Shown here one piece after another: positions 1-5,201 of a stretch of 6,384 nt of DNA. Numbering within the stretch: position 1 is the stretch's first letter; each line of letters begins with the position of its first letter. The notes beneath the pieces were generated by a model. It did no database searches. It had not been told where the DNA came from and saw only the letters and a list, made by a program, of their open reading frames with translations. This DNA is from Gemmatimonadota bacterium (lineage in GTDB: Bacteria; Latescibacterota; UBA2968; UBA8231). Location of the stretch: NCBI GenBank assembly GCA_009845645.1, contig VXZF01000225.1, forward strand, positions 1-6,384, given 5' to 3'. The translations under genes were made by a program, and so were the position numbers.

Positions 1-432
1 AGCGGTCGTCTTTCGATCTATCAGTTTGATGGGCTTGACTTCGTCTCCTCCCTCGACCCCCTCGTTGCCGCTCAGTCCGTTTCATCAGGTGAGGTACCTG
101 AAATTCGATCTAACTGCCTGTTTTTCCTCGAAATCATCAGTACATCAGCATCTGCTGACGATGTTTGTAGTACAGCCCGATGGGCAACGGTCGTCTTTCG
201 ATCTATCAGCCAGCTCGCGGGCGATCCGTGGGGTGCTCGCTCCATCCCTCGACGCGGGCGGCTGTCGGTTCGGGTCCTCGTCGCTTTCAATGCCGTTGAG
301 CCAGAACGCCAAGCCGTCTTTTGGGCTTGGCGTTCTGGCTTGCAAGCGCGTAGCTCGATGCGCTCACCTTCGCCTTGGGTCCGTCTAGGAGTGCGCCAGC
401 GCTTGCCCCATGCGAGCCGAACTAACATGTAA
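1..432 (+). CDS. Partial unrecognised open frame, enters from left edge
   Basis: Reading from base 1 gives 143 codons without a stop, ending at TAA (430-432). The start, if there is one, lies outside the window. The translation begins SGRLSIYQFDGLDF and ends RLPHASRTNM, and I recognise no family, signal peptide or catalytic motif. Other frames here are also fairly open, so openness alone is weak evidence. Against coding: the segment carries a 22-bp direct repeat whose two copies fall in different reading frames, and a 17-bp perfect inverted repeat. Both are unusual inside a conserved gene. GC content drops sharply just after the stop, which is mild support for a real gene end. It may be the tail of a gene, a decayed gene or repeat-rich non-coding DNA. 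Confidence 0.25.
   Translation, partial: SGRLSIYQFDGLDFVSSLDPLVAAQSVSSGEVPEIRSNCLFFLEIISTSASADDVCSTARWATVVFRSISQLAGDPWGARSIPRRGRLSVRVLVAFNAVEPERQAVFWAWRSGLQARSSMRSPSPWVRLGVRQRLPHASRTNM
3..209. repeat. Pair of 22-bp direct repeats
   Basis: The sequence CGGTCGTCTTTCGATCTATC plus AG occurs at 3-24 and again, identical, at 188-209. The copies are 185 bp apart start to start, and the flanks do not match beyond the 22 bp. Only two copies are visible. The first lies 2 bp from the window edge, so more copies could exist to the left. The spacing is too long for a CRISPR array. Confidence 0.7.
299..340. repeat. 17-bp perfect inverted repeat (hairpin)
   Basis: The left arm AGCCAGAACGCCAAGCC (299-315) and right arm GGCTTGGCGTTCTGGCT (324-340) are exact reverse complements with an 8-nt loop (316-323). 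The palindrome GCTTGCAAGC (338-347) follows directly. No T-run follows on either strand, so it is not a standard intrinsic terminator. It could be a repeat-element hairpin or part of a structured RNA. Confidence 0.75.
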
Positions 433-936
433 AGAAGCAGGCTTATAAAGGGAATTATATCTCTGAGTGCCCAATCCGTAGGAAAAACGAAATCGTATCA
501 AATATGGTATGACCTAAAGGAAGGTGCGACCTTAAAGTCACATAAGTTGAGTGGAAATAAGGACTTGTCCAAATTCTCTTGCTTAGTGTGCAGAGCAATC
601 CTTATCCCATCCTTGGGTAGTGCATCAGTTTGAAATTAAGGGTATGTACAAGTATTCCGATTTTTAAGATGAGTTGGGGCACTTTTCGTTGTTCTGTCCG
701 TCTTCGGAAAAAATCACAGAAAAATCATAAAAACGGCCTCTGCGATCACAGAGATCTCACGTTAACTCCTTATCTTAAAAAGGAGTCTTAGGGCTGTCTT
801 TTAGGACTCATTGTAAAGCAAGCGCGTGGCGCACCTTAATTTCAAATTGATGCACTACCTAGAACTTCCTTACTTTGTAGTTAGCTTCGATTTTGGACAC
901 TCGGGATTCGGAGTTATCGGTAATCTGAAAAACCAA

Positions 937-1037
937 GCGGAGCCTGCGGACAGGTCTCGCGCAATCGATGTAATCGGATTGTTCTTGGACCCGCAAAAAG
1001 CCGCGAAGCATCTACGGCGTTACTTCGCGGCCCTTGC
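937..1037 (+). promoter_or_regulatory. Structured leader: two hairpins upstream of lipoprotein gene
   Basis: Hairpin 1 (937-960) is an imperfect 10-bp stem around CCTG-CGGA-CAGG with a four-base loop at 947-950. Hairpin 2 pairs GCCGCGAAG (1000-1008) with CTTCGCGGC (1023-1031) across a 14-nt loop. It can be extended outward by GCAA (993-996) and TTGC (1034-1037). The Shine-Dalgarno sequence begins 20 bp further on. No U-run follows hairpin 2, so termination is unlikely. A role in mRNA stability or translation control is inference from position only. Confidence 0.4.
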
Positions 1038-1056
1038 AAGAAAATCACCTCGCCAT

Positions 1057-1063
1057 AAGGAGG
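1057..1063 (+). promoter_or_regulatory. Strong ribosome binding site for 1071 start
   Basis: AAGGAGG lies 7 nt before the ATG at 1071. It is a near-perfect anti-16S match at ideal spacing, and it fixes the start of the lipoprotein gene over the out-of-frame alternatives. Confidence 0.85.
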
Positions 1064-1070
1064 CTTATCG

Positions 1071-1964
1071 ATGCTTGGCAATATAGTTCATCATCTGCGC
1101 TCTTGTCAGATCGGCCTGCTCATTTTTATCCCGTCCCTTATAGCTTGCTCGCCAGAAAGCCAGACGACGGTGACGGCAGCCGAGAAAGACGCGACCCTGT
1201 GGCAGACGGTTCAGATAGACGGCGTCGAATACTACAAGGGCGCAGCCAAGGCCAGCGCGACAACCCAGAGCGATCTGTCGATTGAACTATCCTATGTCAT
1301 CCGGGGCGGCCAAGCTCACATCGACGCGGTCAAGATAGGCGGCGTCGAATACCGCGCCGACTGTGCCTCTGGAGCACCCGAGGCTCCTGAACGGCAGCCT
1401 GGCGGCTCTTCCGTGCCCCACCATCAATACTGCGAAGACGGCGTGGGCATAAGAGACATTGATTTTACCTGCGCTGGCTTACGCAACCCGCCGCCGCCAC
1501 GGGAAGAGCCTGGTCCTGAGCACATACGCCTGAAAGTACAAGGCAACGAAGAATACCTGCGCAAACGCTTTGAAAACGCCATTGTGCAGGAGGTGTTGGG
1601 GCCTGTACCCAGAGGTGAATCGTACACCACTCCCTCCTCCTTTAATACCACATACAATCTGACCGACGGCGACGACGACTTCTTTTTTCTTGATATACAG
1701 CACAAGGCAGAATACGTAATACATACCGCTGGCGAGACCGATACTTGGGGCGATCTATACCTGGACGACAATGGAACCATCAAGCCCATTGCAGGAGCTT
1801 CAGGCGTTGGGTTCTTTGTTGTTACCGACGACGGATCATTCGAGGGCAACCTCTATATGAGCCTAGTCTTAGAGCCGGGCGAGTACTATCTGAGGGTAGC
1901 CCCAGAAACAGAGGGCGTGACGGGAACGTACACAGTCGAGGCGGTTGGCTTTGAGCTGGAATAA
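1071..1964 (+). CDS. Secreted lipoprotein with PPC-like C-terminal domain
   Basis: A 297-residue predicted lipoprotein of unknown function. Residues 1-26 form a signal peptide with hydrophobic core IGLLIFIP and lipobox LIAC, so Cys26 would be lipidated and the protein anchored on the outer face of a membrane. Residues 47-54 (VQIDGVEY) and 87-94 (VKIGGVEY) are two copies of a short motif 40 residues apart, at DNA level 20 bp with one mismatch, spaced exactly 120 bp. The middle part has cysteines at 98, 121 and 134 and a proline-rich stretch near 140-148. Residues about 195-292 contain the pattern DDDFFFLDI, then GDLYLDDNG, then LEPGEYYLRVAPE, then GTYTVEAV. This resembles the bacterial pre-peptidase C-terminal (PPC) beta-sandwich, usually a non-catalytic domain of exported proteins. 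No enzyme motif is visible. The start is set by AAGGAGG 7 nt upstream. The gene stands alone; the tRNA-like sequence begins 11 bp after its stop. Confidence 0.85.
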   Translation: MLGNIVHHLRSCQIGLLIFIPSLIACSPESQTTVTAAEKDATLWQTVQIDGVEYYKGAAKASATTQSDLSIELSYVIRGGQAHIDAVKIGGVEYRADCASGAPEAPERQPGGSSVPHHQYCEDGVGIRDIDFTCAGLRNPPPPREEPGPEHIRLKVQGNEEYLRKRFENAIVQEVLGPVPRGESYTTPSSFNTTYNLTDGDDDFFFLDIQHKAEYVIHTAGETDTWGDLYLDDNGTIKPIAGASGVGFFVVTDDGSFEGNLYMSLVLEPGEYYLRVAPETEGVTGTYTVEAVGFELE

Positions 1965-2070
1965 AAACAAAAAGGGCCGCCGAGAGAAGGAAGCAACCAT
2001 ACCCCCGACCGTATCTCGTAATGAGTAGATCCCCGGTTCAAGTCCAGGTGGCGGCTCCAATAAAAACAAA
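1960..2070. repeat. 12-bp direct repeats flanking the tRNA-like sequence
   Basis: AATAAAAACAAA occurs at 1960-1971, where it includes the lipoprotein stop codon, and again exactly at 2059-2070. The pair brackets the tRNA-like sequence. It could be a target-site or recombination duplication. Because it is A-rich, chance is possible, though an exact 12-mer at both edges is notable. Confidence 0.6.
1976..2059 (+). tRNA. Degenerate tRNA-Thr(CGU)-like sequence, probably a pseudo-tRNA
   Basis: The 3' half is canonical: anticodon loop CTCGTAA (2015-2021, anticodon CGT at 2017-2019), a 5-nt variable region AGATC, and T-arm CCCGG-TTCAAGT-CCAGG (2032-2048, one C/A mismatch). The 3' acceptor strand TGGCGGC, discriminator T and encoded CCA (2057-2059) follow. 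The 5' acceptor strand GCCGCCG (1976-1982) pairs over all seven positions with one G-T wobble. The middle is abnormal. No normal D-arm forms, CGTAT (2010-2014) cannot pair with TGAGT (2022-2026) as an anticodon stem, and the total of 84 nt is about 8 too long for a class I tRNA. AGCAACC (1992-1998) resembles the usual D-stem/anticodon-stem junction, so this looks like a tRNA-Thr damaged by indels. It is probably non-functional and may be an attachment-site relic. Confidence 0.5.
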
Positions 2071-2541
2071 GAGTTACGTAAACCAAGCGATTCGCTAGGT
2101 GCAGCAGTACGTTGACGATGTGATAGCCCGCTGGTGCAAACCCCCATAGCTTGTGCTCCAATCAGAAGGTCGTATAGACCAGTGGCCAGTAGTGTCTCTC
2201 TTCTTCAATAGTGCTGGGAGAGAACCAGATTTGCCACAGACCCGATATGTCCCGCACCGGATCAACCTTGATGTATATGTTGTCGTCCCAGACGAAACCA
2301 CCCCACAGCATCGCCGGCAGGTAGCAGACAACCACCAGCAAACCGAGTACGACAAGAGACAGCACATCCTGCCGCGAATAGGAGACTGCCACCGTTCGTG
2401 GCGATGCGGTTTCAACTGATCGCTGGGCTCTTTCATCGTTGCGGGCCGCTTGTCTCCGCTCCTGCCGCGAAGGCTTTGATGAGGTCGGTCGGAGGTCGGT
2501 CGGAGGTGCTGCGTCTTCTCTGTCGGTCTTCTTTTGGCCAT
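2071..2541 (-). pseudogene. Broken N-terminal part of a TMTC-like GT-C membrane glycosyltransferase
   Basis: Read right to left, this encodes the start of a polytopic membrane protein resembling TMTC/PMT-type glycosyltransferases (often followed by TPR repeats in intact homologues). It has a charged N-tail (SRQERRQAARNDERAQRS) and a membrane segment (LSLVVLGLLVVVCYLPAML). Next comes the luminal motif GGFVWDDNIYIKVDP, with the acidic WDD pair typical of GT-C folds, then LWQIWFSP, HYWPLVYTTF and LEHKLWGFAPAGYHIVNVLL. Three lesions are visible. (1) An 11-bp tandem duplication at 2481-2507 puts the ATG at 2541 out of frame with the body; removing one unit restores MAKRRPTEKTQHLRPT followed by SSKPSRQ. 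(2) TGA at 2164-2162 stands where the family has Trp, between TTF and LEHKLW. (3) Homology ends near 2071-2095, at the tRNA-like sequence, leaving about 150 residues of a protein normally several times longer. A GTG at 2392 could start a shorter peptide, but TGA still ends it after 76 residues. Confidence 0.7.
2481..2507. repeat. 11-bp tandem duplication causing a frameshift
   Basis: GAGGTCGGTCG is repeated at 2481-2491 and 2492-2502, followed by a partial GAGGT (2503-2507). Eleven is not a multiple of three. Deleting one unit joins the ATG at 2541 in frame to the glycosyltransferase body, so the duplication is the simplest explanation of the frameshift. Confidence 0.8.
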
Positions 2542-2573
2542 TTAATAACCCAAGATTTCTGTGCTTTTTGTGG

Positions 2574-2711
2574 CTATTGTCCTTTTATTTTCGTTTTTTC
2601 GTCAACAAACCGGACACCCGAATTGGGCGGCGGCGTGGGCGCGTCGGGATAGAGTTTGCGCATTACTTCGGTAAAGGTGCCACCAGTGATCGTCGGGGCG
2701 TACCGATGCGG
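2574..2711 (-). pseudogene. Probable C-terminal stub of an unidentified gene
   Basis: The minus strand is open for 45 codons between a TAG at 2714-2712 and a TAG at 2576-2574. The translation ends YPDAPTPPPNSGVRFVDE followed by KTKIKGQ and stop. Its codon choice and composition look like a genuine C-terminus, but I recognise no family. The stop lies 32 bp upstream of the glycosyltransferase ATG at 2541, which is typical operon spacing. No plausible start exists, and the 5' end merges into the TnpB relic on the opposite strand. I infer that insertion of that element removed the rest of the gene. The true homology boundary is probably between about 2660 and 2711. It could still be a chance open frame. 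Confidence 0.35.
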
Positions 2712-2863
2712 CTAATCGCTCCTGTCAAGCTCGGTTTTGTTGCAAGCAGTGTGGACACCAAGCTCACGCCGATTGCAACGCGGCCCGGAACATCCGGGCA
2801 AGGGCTTTTGTCAACGCGCCTGATAGTTTCAGCCTGCTCCGTCGCGGCGGGGTAAAAGGCTAG
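2678..2863 (+). pseudogene. Relic of TnpB C-terminus (IS200/IS605 family)
   Basis: This frame encodes the last part of a TnpB RNA-guided nuclease. A damaged first zinc knuckle CHQ-stop comes first (TGA at 2687-2689, where the second Cys is expected), then TDAANRSCQARFCC and the second knuckle CKQC (2741-2752). GHQAHADCNAARNI follows, containing the RuvC-III Asp and the Asn-Ala-Ala signature, and a tail ends RRGGVKG with TAG at 2861-2863. Everything upstream, including RuvC-I and RuvC-II, is missing, so it cannot be active. It is not a copy of the intact TnpB at 5215-6360: the zinc region and tail differ in sequence, which indicates a separate and older element. Its right-end hairpin follows 7 bp after the stop. 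Confidence 0.8.
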
Positions 2864-2870
2864 GGACAAG

Positions 2871-2890
2871 CCGCCTGATTTAGCGGGCGG
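2871..2890. repeat. Right-end hairpin of TnpB relic, overlapping hisD stop
   Basis: CCGCCTG (2871-2877) pairs with CGGGCGG (2884-2890), seven pairs with one T-G wobble, around loop ATTTAG. It sits just after the TnpB relic stop, as the right-end hairpin does in IS200/IS605 elements. The TTTA in its loop matches both hairpins of the intact element at 5095-6382. The right arm encodes the last codons of hisD, and the hisD TAA (2882-2880) lies in the loop. It may also serve as a structure between the convergent genes. Confidence 0.55.
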
Positions 2891-4199
2891 TGGTTGACGG
2901 CGTGGCCTGCTGTTGGCGGATGCGCACGGCTTGCGCGTGGGCCTCAAGGCCCTCGGCCTGCGCCATGCGGACGATGTGCTCGGCTGTGTGGGCCAAGCGC
3001 TCGGGCGTGTACGCGATGATACTCGTCGTCTTGACGAAATCGGCCCATCCCAACGACGAGGCGTAGCGCGCCGCACCTTGCGTCGGCAGTACGTGGTTGG
3101 TGCCAGCGAAGTAATCGCCGACCGGCTCGCTGGCCGCCGCGCCGAGGAACAATGCTCCGCAGTGACGAACGGAATCCACCCAGCGCCACGGGTCGGCCAC
3201 CTGCAATTCGGCGTGTTCCGGCGCTAGGCGGTTGAGCAGTTCAATCCCCACTTCAAGGCTAGGCACCACGACAATCGCGCCGTATTCTTCTAAGGCCCTA
3301 TCTATAATCGAATGGCGCGGAAGGGCCGCTCGTTGCGCTTCAAGCTCCTCCTGCACCCGGCGCGCCAAGGCCGCGCAATCCGTGATGCACACGCACGCCA
3401 CTCCCCAGCCGTGCTCAGCCTGTGAAAGCAAATCCGCGGCTACCAAGCGCGGGTCGGCTCCCGCGTCGGCGAGCACCACAATTTCCGACGGGCCAGGCAA
3501 CAGCGCGATGCCCACTGTGCCGAAGACCTGCCGCTGCGCAGCCACCGTATAGGGGGAACCCGGACCGACGATTTTGTGTACCGGCGGAATGCTCTCCGTG
3601 CCATACGCCAGCGCCCCCACGGCCTGCGCCCCACCCACGGCGTACACCTCGTCAATGCCCAACAAACGCGCGGCCGCCGCAATCGTCGGATGTACCTCGC
3701 CGGTTTCCACTGGCGGCGAAACCACGCAGAGTTGGTCAACGCCAGCCACCTGCGCGGGCACGGCTGTCATCAGCAAGCTCGAAAACAGCGGTACCTCACC
3801 AGCCGGCACGCACAGCCCCACTCGCTCAATGGGCGTGATTTTCTTGCCCAGCATCACCCCGTCGCCGTCTTCGACAAACCACGAGTTGAGCTTTTGCCGC
3901 TCGTGGAAGGCGCGAATGTTAGCTATCGCCGCCTCCATAGAAACGCGCAGGTTCGGGTCGAGCGCAGCCTCGGCCTCGGCGAGCACAGACGCTGATACCC
4001 GCAACTGCCCAGGACGCACCTCCACGCCATCGAAGCGCTGCGTCAGCGCGCACAGCGCGGCATCGCCTTCTTTCCGCACCTGCCGCAGAATGTCCCGTAC
4101 CGCGTCCTCGACTTCGGGGTCGGATTCGGGGCGGCGCGCCAGCAAGGCGGCGAGCGGGGCCGCGAGCGGCTCAGAGGGATAGGACGCAATAGGTACCAT
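2880..4199 (-). CDS. hisD: Histidinol dehydrogenase
   Basis: HisD catalyses the last two steps of histidine synthesis: NAD-dependent, zinc-requiring oxidation of L-histidinol to L-histidinal and then to L-histidine, in the cytoplasm. The 439 residues match the usual full length (about 430). Visible family features are VPAGEVPLFSSLLMTAVPAQ (about 131-150), the variant VGPGSPY near 211-217, and the signature region GPSEIVVLADAGADPRLVAA followed by DLLSQAEHGWG. Zinc and catalytic residues are present: Gln260, His263, Glu328, His329 (APEHAE), Asp362 (GDYFAGTNHVLPT) and His421 (EAHAQ), numbered from the ATG at 4199. A TTG one codon upstream is also in frame, but the ATG overlapping the hisG stop as TGATG is the natural coupled start, with AAGG 10 nt upstream. 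The last residues (STTAR) are encoded by the hairpin of an adjacent transposon relic, so the C-terminus may have been altered by that insertion without touching the active site. Confidence 0.97.
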   Translation of the reverse strand: MVPIASYPSEPLAAPLAALLARRPESDPEVEDAVRDILRQVRKEGDAALCALTQRFDGVEVRPGQLRVSASVLAEAEAALDPNLRVSMEAAIANIRAFHERQKLNSWFVEDGDGVMLGKKITPIERVGLCVPAGEVPLFSSLLMTAVPAQVAGVDQLCVVSPPVETGEVHPTIAAAARLLGIDEVYAVGGAQAVGALAYGTESIPPVHKIVGPGSPYTVAAQRQVFGTVGIALLPGPSEIVVLADAGADPRLVAADLLSQAEHGWGVACVCITDCAALARRVQEELEAQRAALPRHSIIDRALEEYGAIVVVPSLEVGIELLNRLAPEHAELQVADPWRWVDSVRHCGALFLGAAASEPVGDYFAGTNHVLPTQGAARYASSLGWADFVKTTSIIAYTPERLAHTAEHIVRMAQAEGLEAHAQAVRIRQQQATPSTTAR

Positions 4200-5077
4200 C
4201 AATACACGACCTTGTTGAGCGGATATTCGATGATGCCTTCGGCCCCGAGCCGCTTGAGCTGGGGGATCAACTCGCGCACCACGCGCTCGTCAGCGACGAT
4301 TTCCAGCGCTACCCATTCGTCGTCCATCTGGCTGGAGACCGTGGGCGTGTGCAGGGCTGGCAGCCGGGCGATGACGCGGTCGAGCTGGGCGCGCGGCACG
4401 TTCATCTTGAGGCCAACTTTGTGCTCGGCTTCGAGTGCTCCCTTGAGCAGCATCAGCAAATTCTCGGCCTTCTCCCGCTTCCAGCCATTGGCCCACGCGG
4501 CCTTGTTCGCAATCAAGCGCGGGGTCGATTCGCAGACTGTATCGACGATGCGCAGCCGGTTGGCCTTGAGCGATGTGCCCGTCTCGGTCGCCTCGACGAC
4601 CGCATCCACTAGCCCGGGAATGCCGGCCTTGACCTCAGTCGTGCCCCACGAAAACTCCACCTCGGCCTTTACGCCGCGGTCCTGCAAAAAACGGCGCGTC
4701 ACGCCAATCAACTCGCTGGCAATGCGGCAGCCCGCGAGGTCTTCAACGCATTGGATGGGAGAATCCTCGGGTACGGCGATGACCCAGCGCAAGGGCCGCG
4801 CCGTGCTCTTGCTATAGGTCAGTTCGCCGATTTCGATCACCTCGGCCTCGCTTTCGAGAATCCAGTCCCGGCCCGTCAGGCCCACATCGACGACGCCGCG
4901 CGCCACGTACTGGGCGATTTCCTGCGCTCGAAACATCAGGCCCGCAAGCTGGGGATCGTCGATGTCGGGCACGTACGAGCGCGGCGCGAGCCGCACGCGA
5001 TAGCCAGCGCGGACAAACAGGTCAAACGTGGACTCCTGCAAGCTCCCGGACGGGAAGCCGATCTTCAATTCCTTCAT
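4199..5077 (-). CDS. hisG: ATP phosphoribosyltransferase, long form
   Basis: HisG catalyses the committed first step of histidine synthesis, joining ATP and PRPP to give phosphoribosyl-ATP, in the cytoplasm. At 292 residues it is the long form (HisG-L): a two-lobed catalytic part (about 1-210) plus a C-terminal ACT-like domain (about 215-292) that normally binds histidine for feedback inhibition. Key stretches are GFPSGSLQESTFDL near the N-terminus, DVGLTGRDWI (64-73), and the PRPP-binding signature DAVVEATETGTSLKAN (158-173). The C-terminal domain shows GLKMNV, DDEWVALEIV and AEGIIEYPLNKVV. The long form needs no HisZ partner, and none is present. Its TGA overlaps the hisD ATG (TGATG), so the two are translationally coupled. 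GAGGAA lies just before the ATG. A TnpB element begins about 18 bp upstream of the start codon, so the native promoter has probably been separated from the gene. Confidence 0.96.
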   Translation of the reverse strand: MKELKIGFPSGSLQESTFDLFVRAGYRVRLAPRSYVPDIDDPQLAGLMFRAQEIAQYVARGVVDVGLTGRDWILESEAEVIEIGELTYSKSTARPLRWVIAVPEDSPIQCVEDLAGCRIASELIGVTRRFLQDRGVKAEVEFSWGTTEVKAGIPGLVDAVVEATETGTSLKANRLRIVDTVCESTPRLIANKAAWANGWKREKAENLLMLLKGALEAEHKVGLKMNVPRAQLDRVIARLPALHTPTVSSQMDDEWVALEIVADERVVRELIPQLKRLGAEGIIEYPLNKVVY

Positions 5078-5080
5078 AAA

Positions 5081-5086
5081 TTCCTC
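5081..5086 (-). promoter_or_regulatory. hisG ribosome binding site next to IS left end
   Basis: On the minus strand GAGGAA is followed by TTT and ATG, giving about 5 nt between the GAGG core and the start. It supports the hisG start at 5077. Only 8 bp separate it from the first hairpin of the TnpB element. Confidence 0.7.
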
Positions 5087-5094
5087 GCGTGAGA

Positions 5095-5114
5095 CTGCTG
5101 CCTTTAGGCGGCAG
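5095..5114. repeat. Left-end hairpin of TnpB element, TTTA loop
   Basis: CTGCTGCC (5095-5102) pairs with GGCGGCAG (5107-5114), eight pairs with one T-G wobble, around loop TTTA. The same design and loop recur in the right-end hairpin, which marks it as a probable element end rather than a his attenuator. Confidence 0.6.
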
Positions 5115-5129
5115 AGGGACAGCGATTTA

Positions 5130-5164
5130 ATCGGTAATAGGCGGCTTGTCCGCCTTGAGCCGAT
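5130..5164. repeat. Second stem upstream of tnpB
   Basis: An inner stem AGGCGG/CCGCCT (5139-5144 and 5150-5155, loop CTTGT) is enclosed by an outer stem ATCGG/CCGAT (5130-5134 and 5160-5164), with 4-nt internal loops on both sides. It may belong to the left-end recognition structure or to the tnpB leader. Confidence 0.45.
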
Positions 5165-5201
5165 AGAAACCTAAGGGGTTATGTAATGAAGATAAAATCA
5201 C

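Larger units (their letters stand above)
433..1070. other. AT-rich region without a convincing gene
   Basis: This stretch is clearly more AT-rich than its neighbours, especially 433-830, and is broken by stops in all frames. It holds small inverted repeats: AAGGT/ACCTT around 520-533, CTCTG/CAGAG at 738-753, and ACTCCTT/AAGGAGT at 765-771 and 780-786. A GTG-initiated frame at 826-1086 lacks a ribosome site, overlaps the next gene and contains strong hairpins, so I do not call it. The last 130 bases look like the leader of the downstream lipoprotein gene. Confidence 0.5.

Noticed and set aside
3..209. CRISPR array
   Set aside because: Only two copies of 22 bp with 163 bp between them, and no cas genes. 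Spacing and copy number do not fit.
299..340. Intrinsic terminator
   Set aside because: The stem is long and perfect, but no T-run follows on either strand.
826..1086. GTG-started 86-codon plus-strand frame
   Set aside because: It has no ribosome site, contains two strong hairpins and overlaps the well-supported lipoprotein start. No family is recognised.
1869..2161. Minus-strand peptides containing PPGLEPGIYSLR or similar
   Set aside because: These are antisense translations of the tRNA T-arm and anticodon region, a well-known false-gene signature. Only the part right of about 2071 belongs to the broken glycosyltransferase.
2162..2689. Reassigned TGA codon
   Set aside because: Both in-frame TGA codons are in genes with other lesions, while hisG uses TGA as a normal stop overlapping the hisD start.
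3422..4182. Plus-strand frames across hisD
   Set aside because: They are antisense shadows of hisD, which has every active-site residue. They lack ribosome sites and recognisable domains.
5095..5114. his operon attenuator
   Set aside because: No histidine-rich leader peptide is visible, and the hairpin matches the right end of the TnpB element in arm design and loop.
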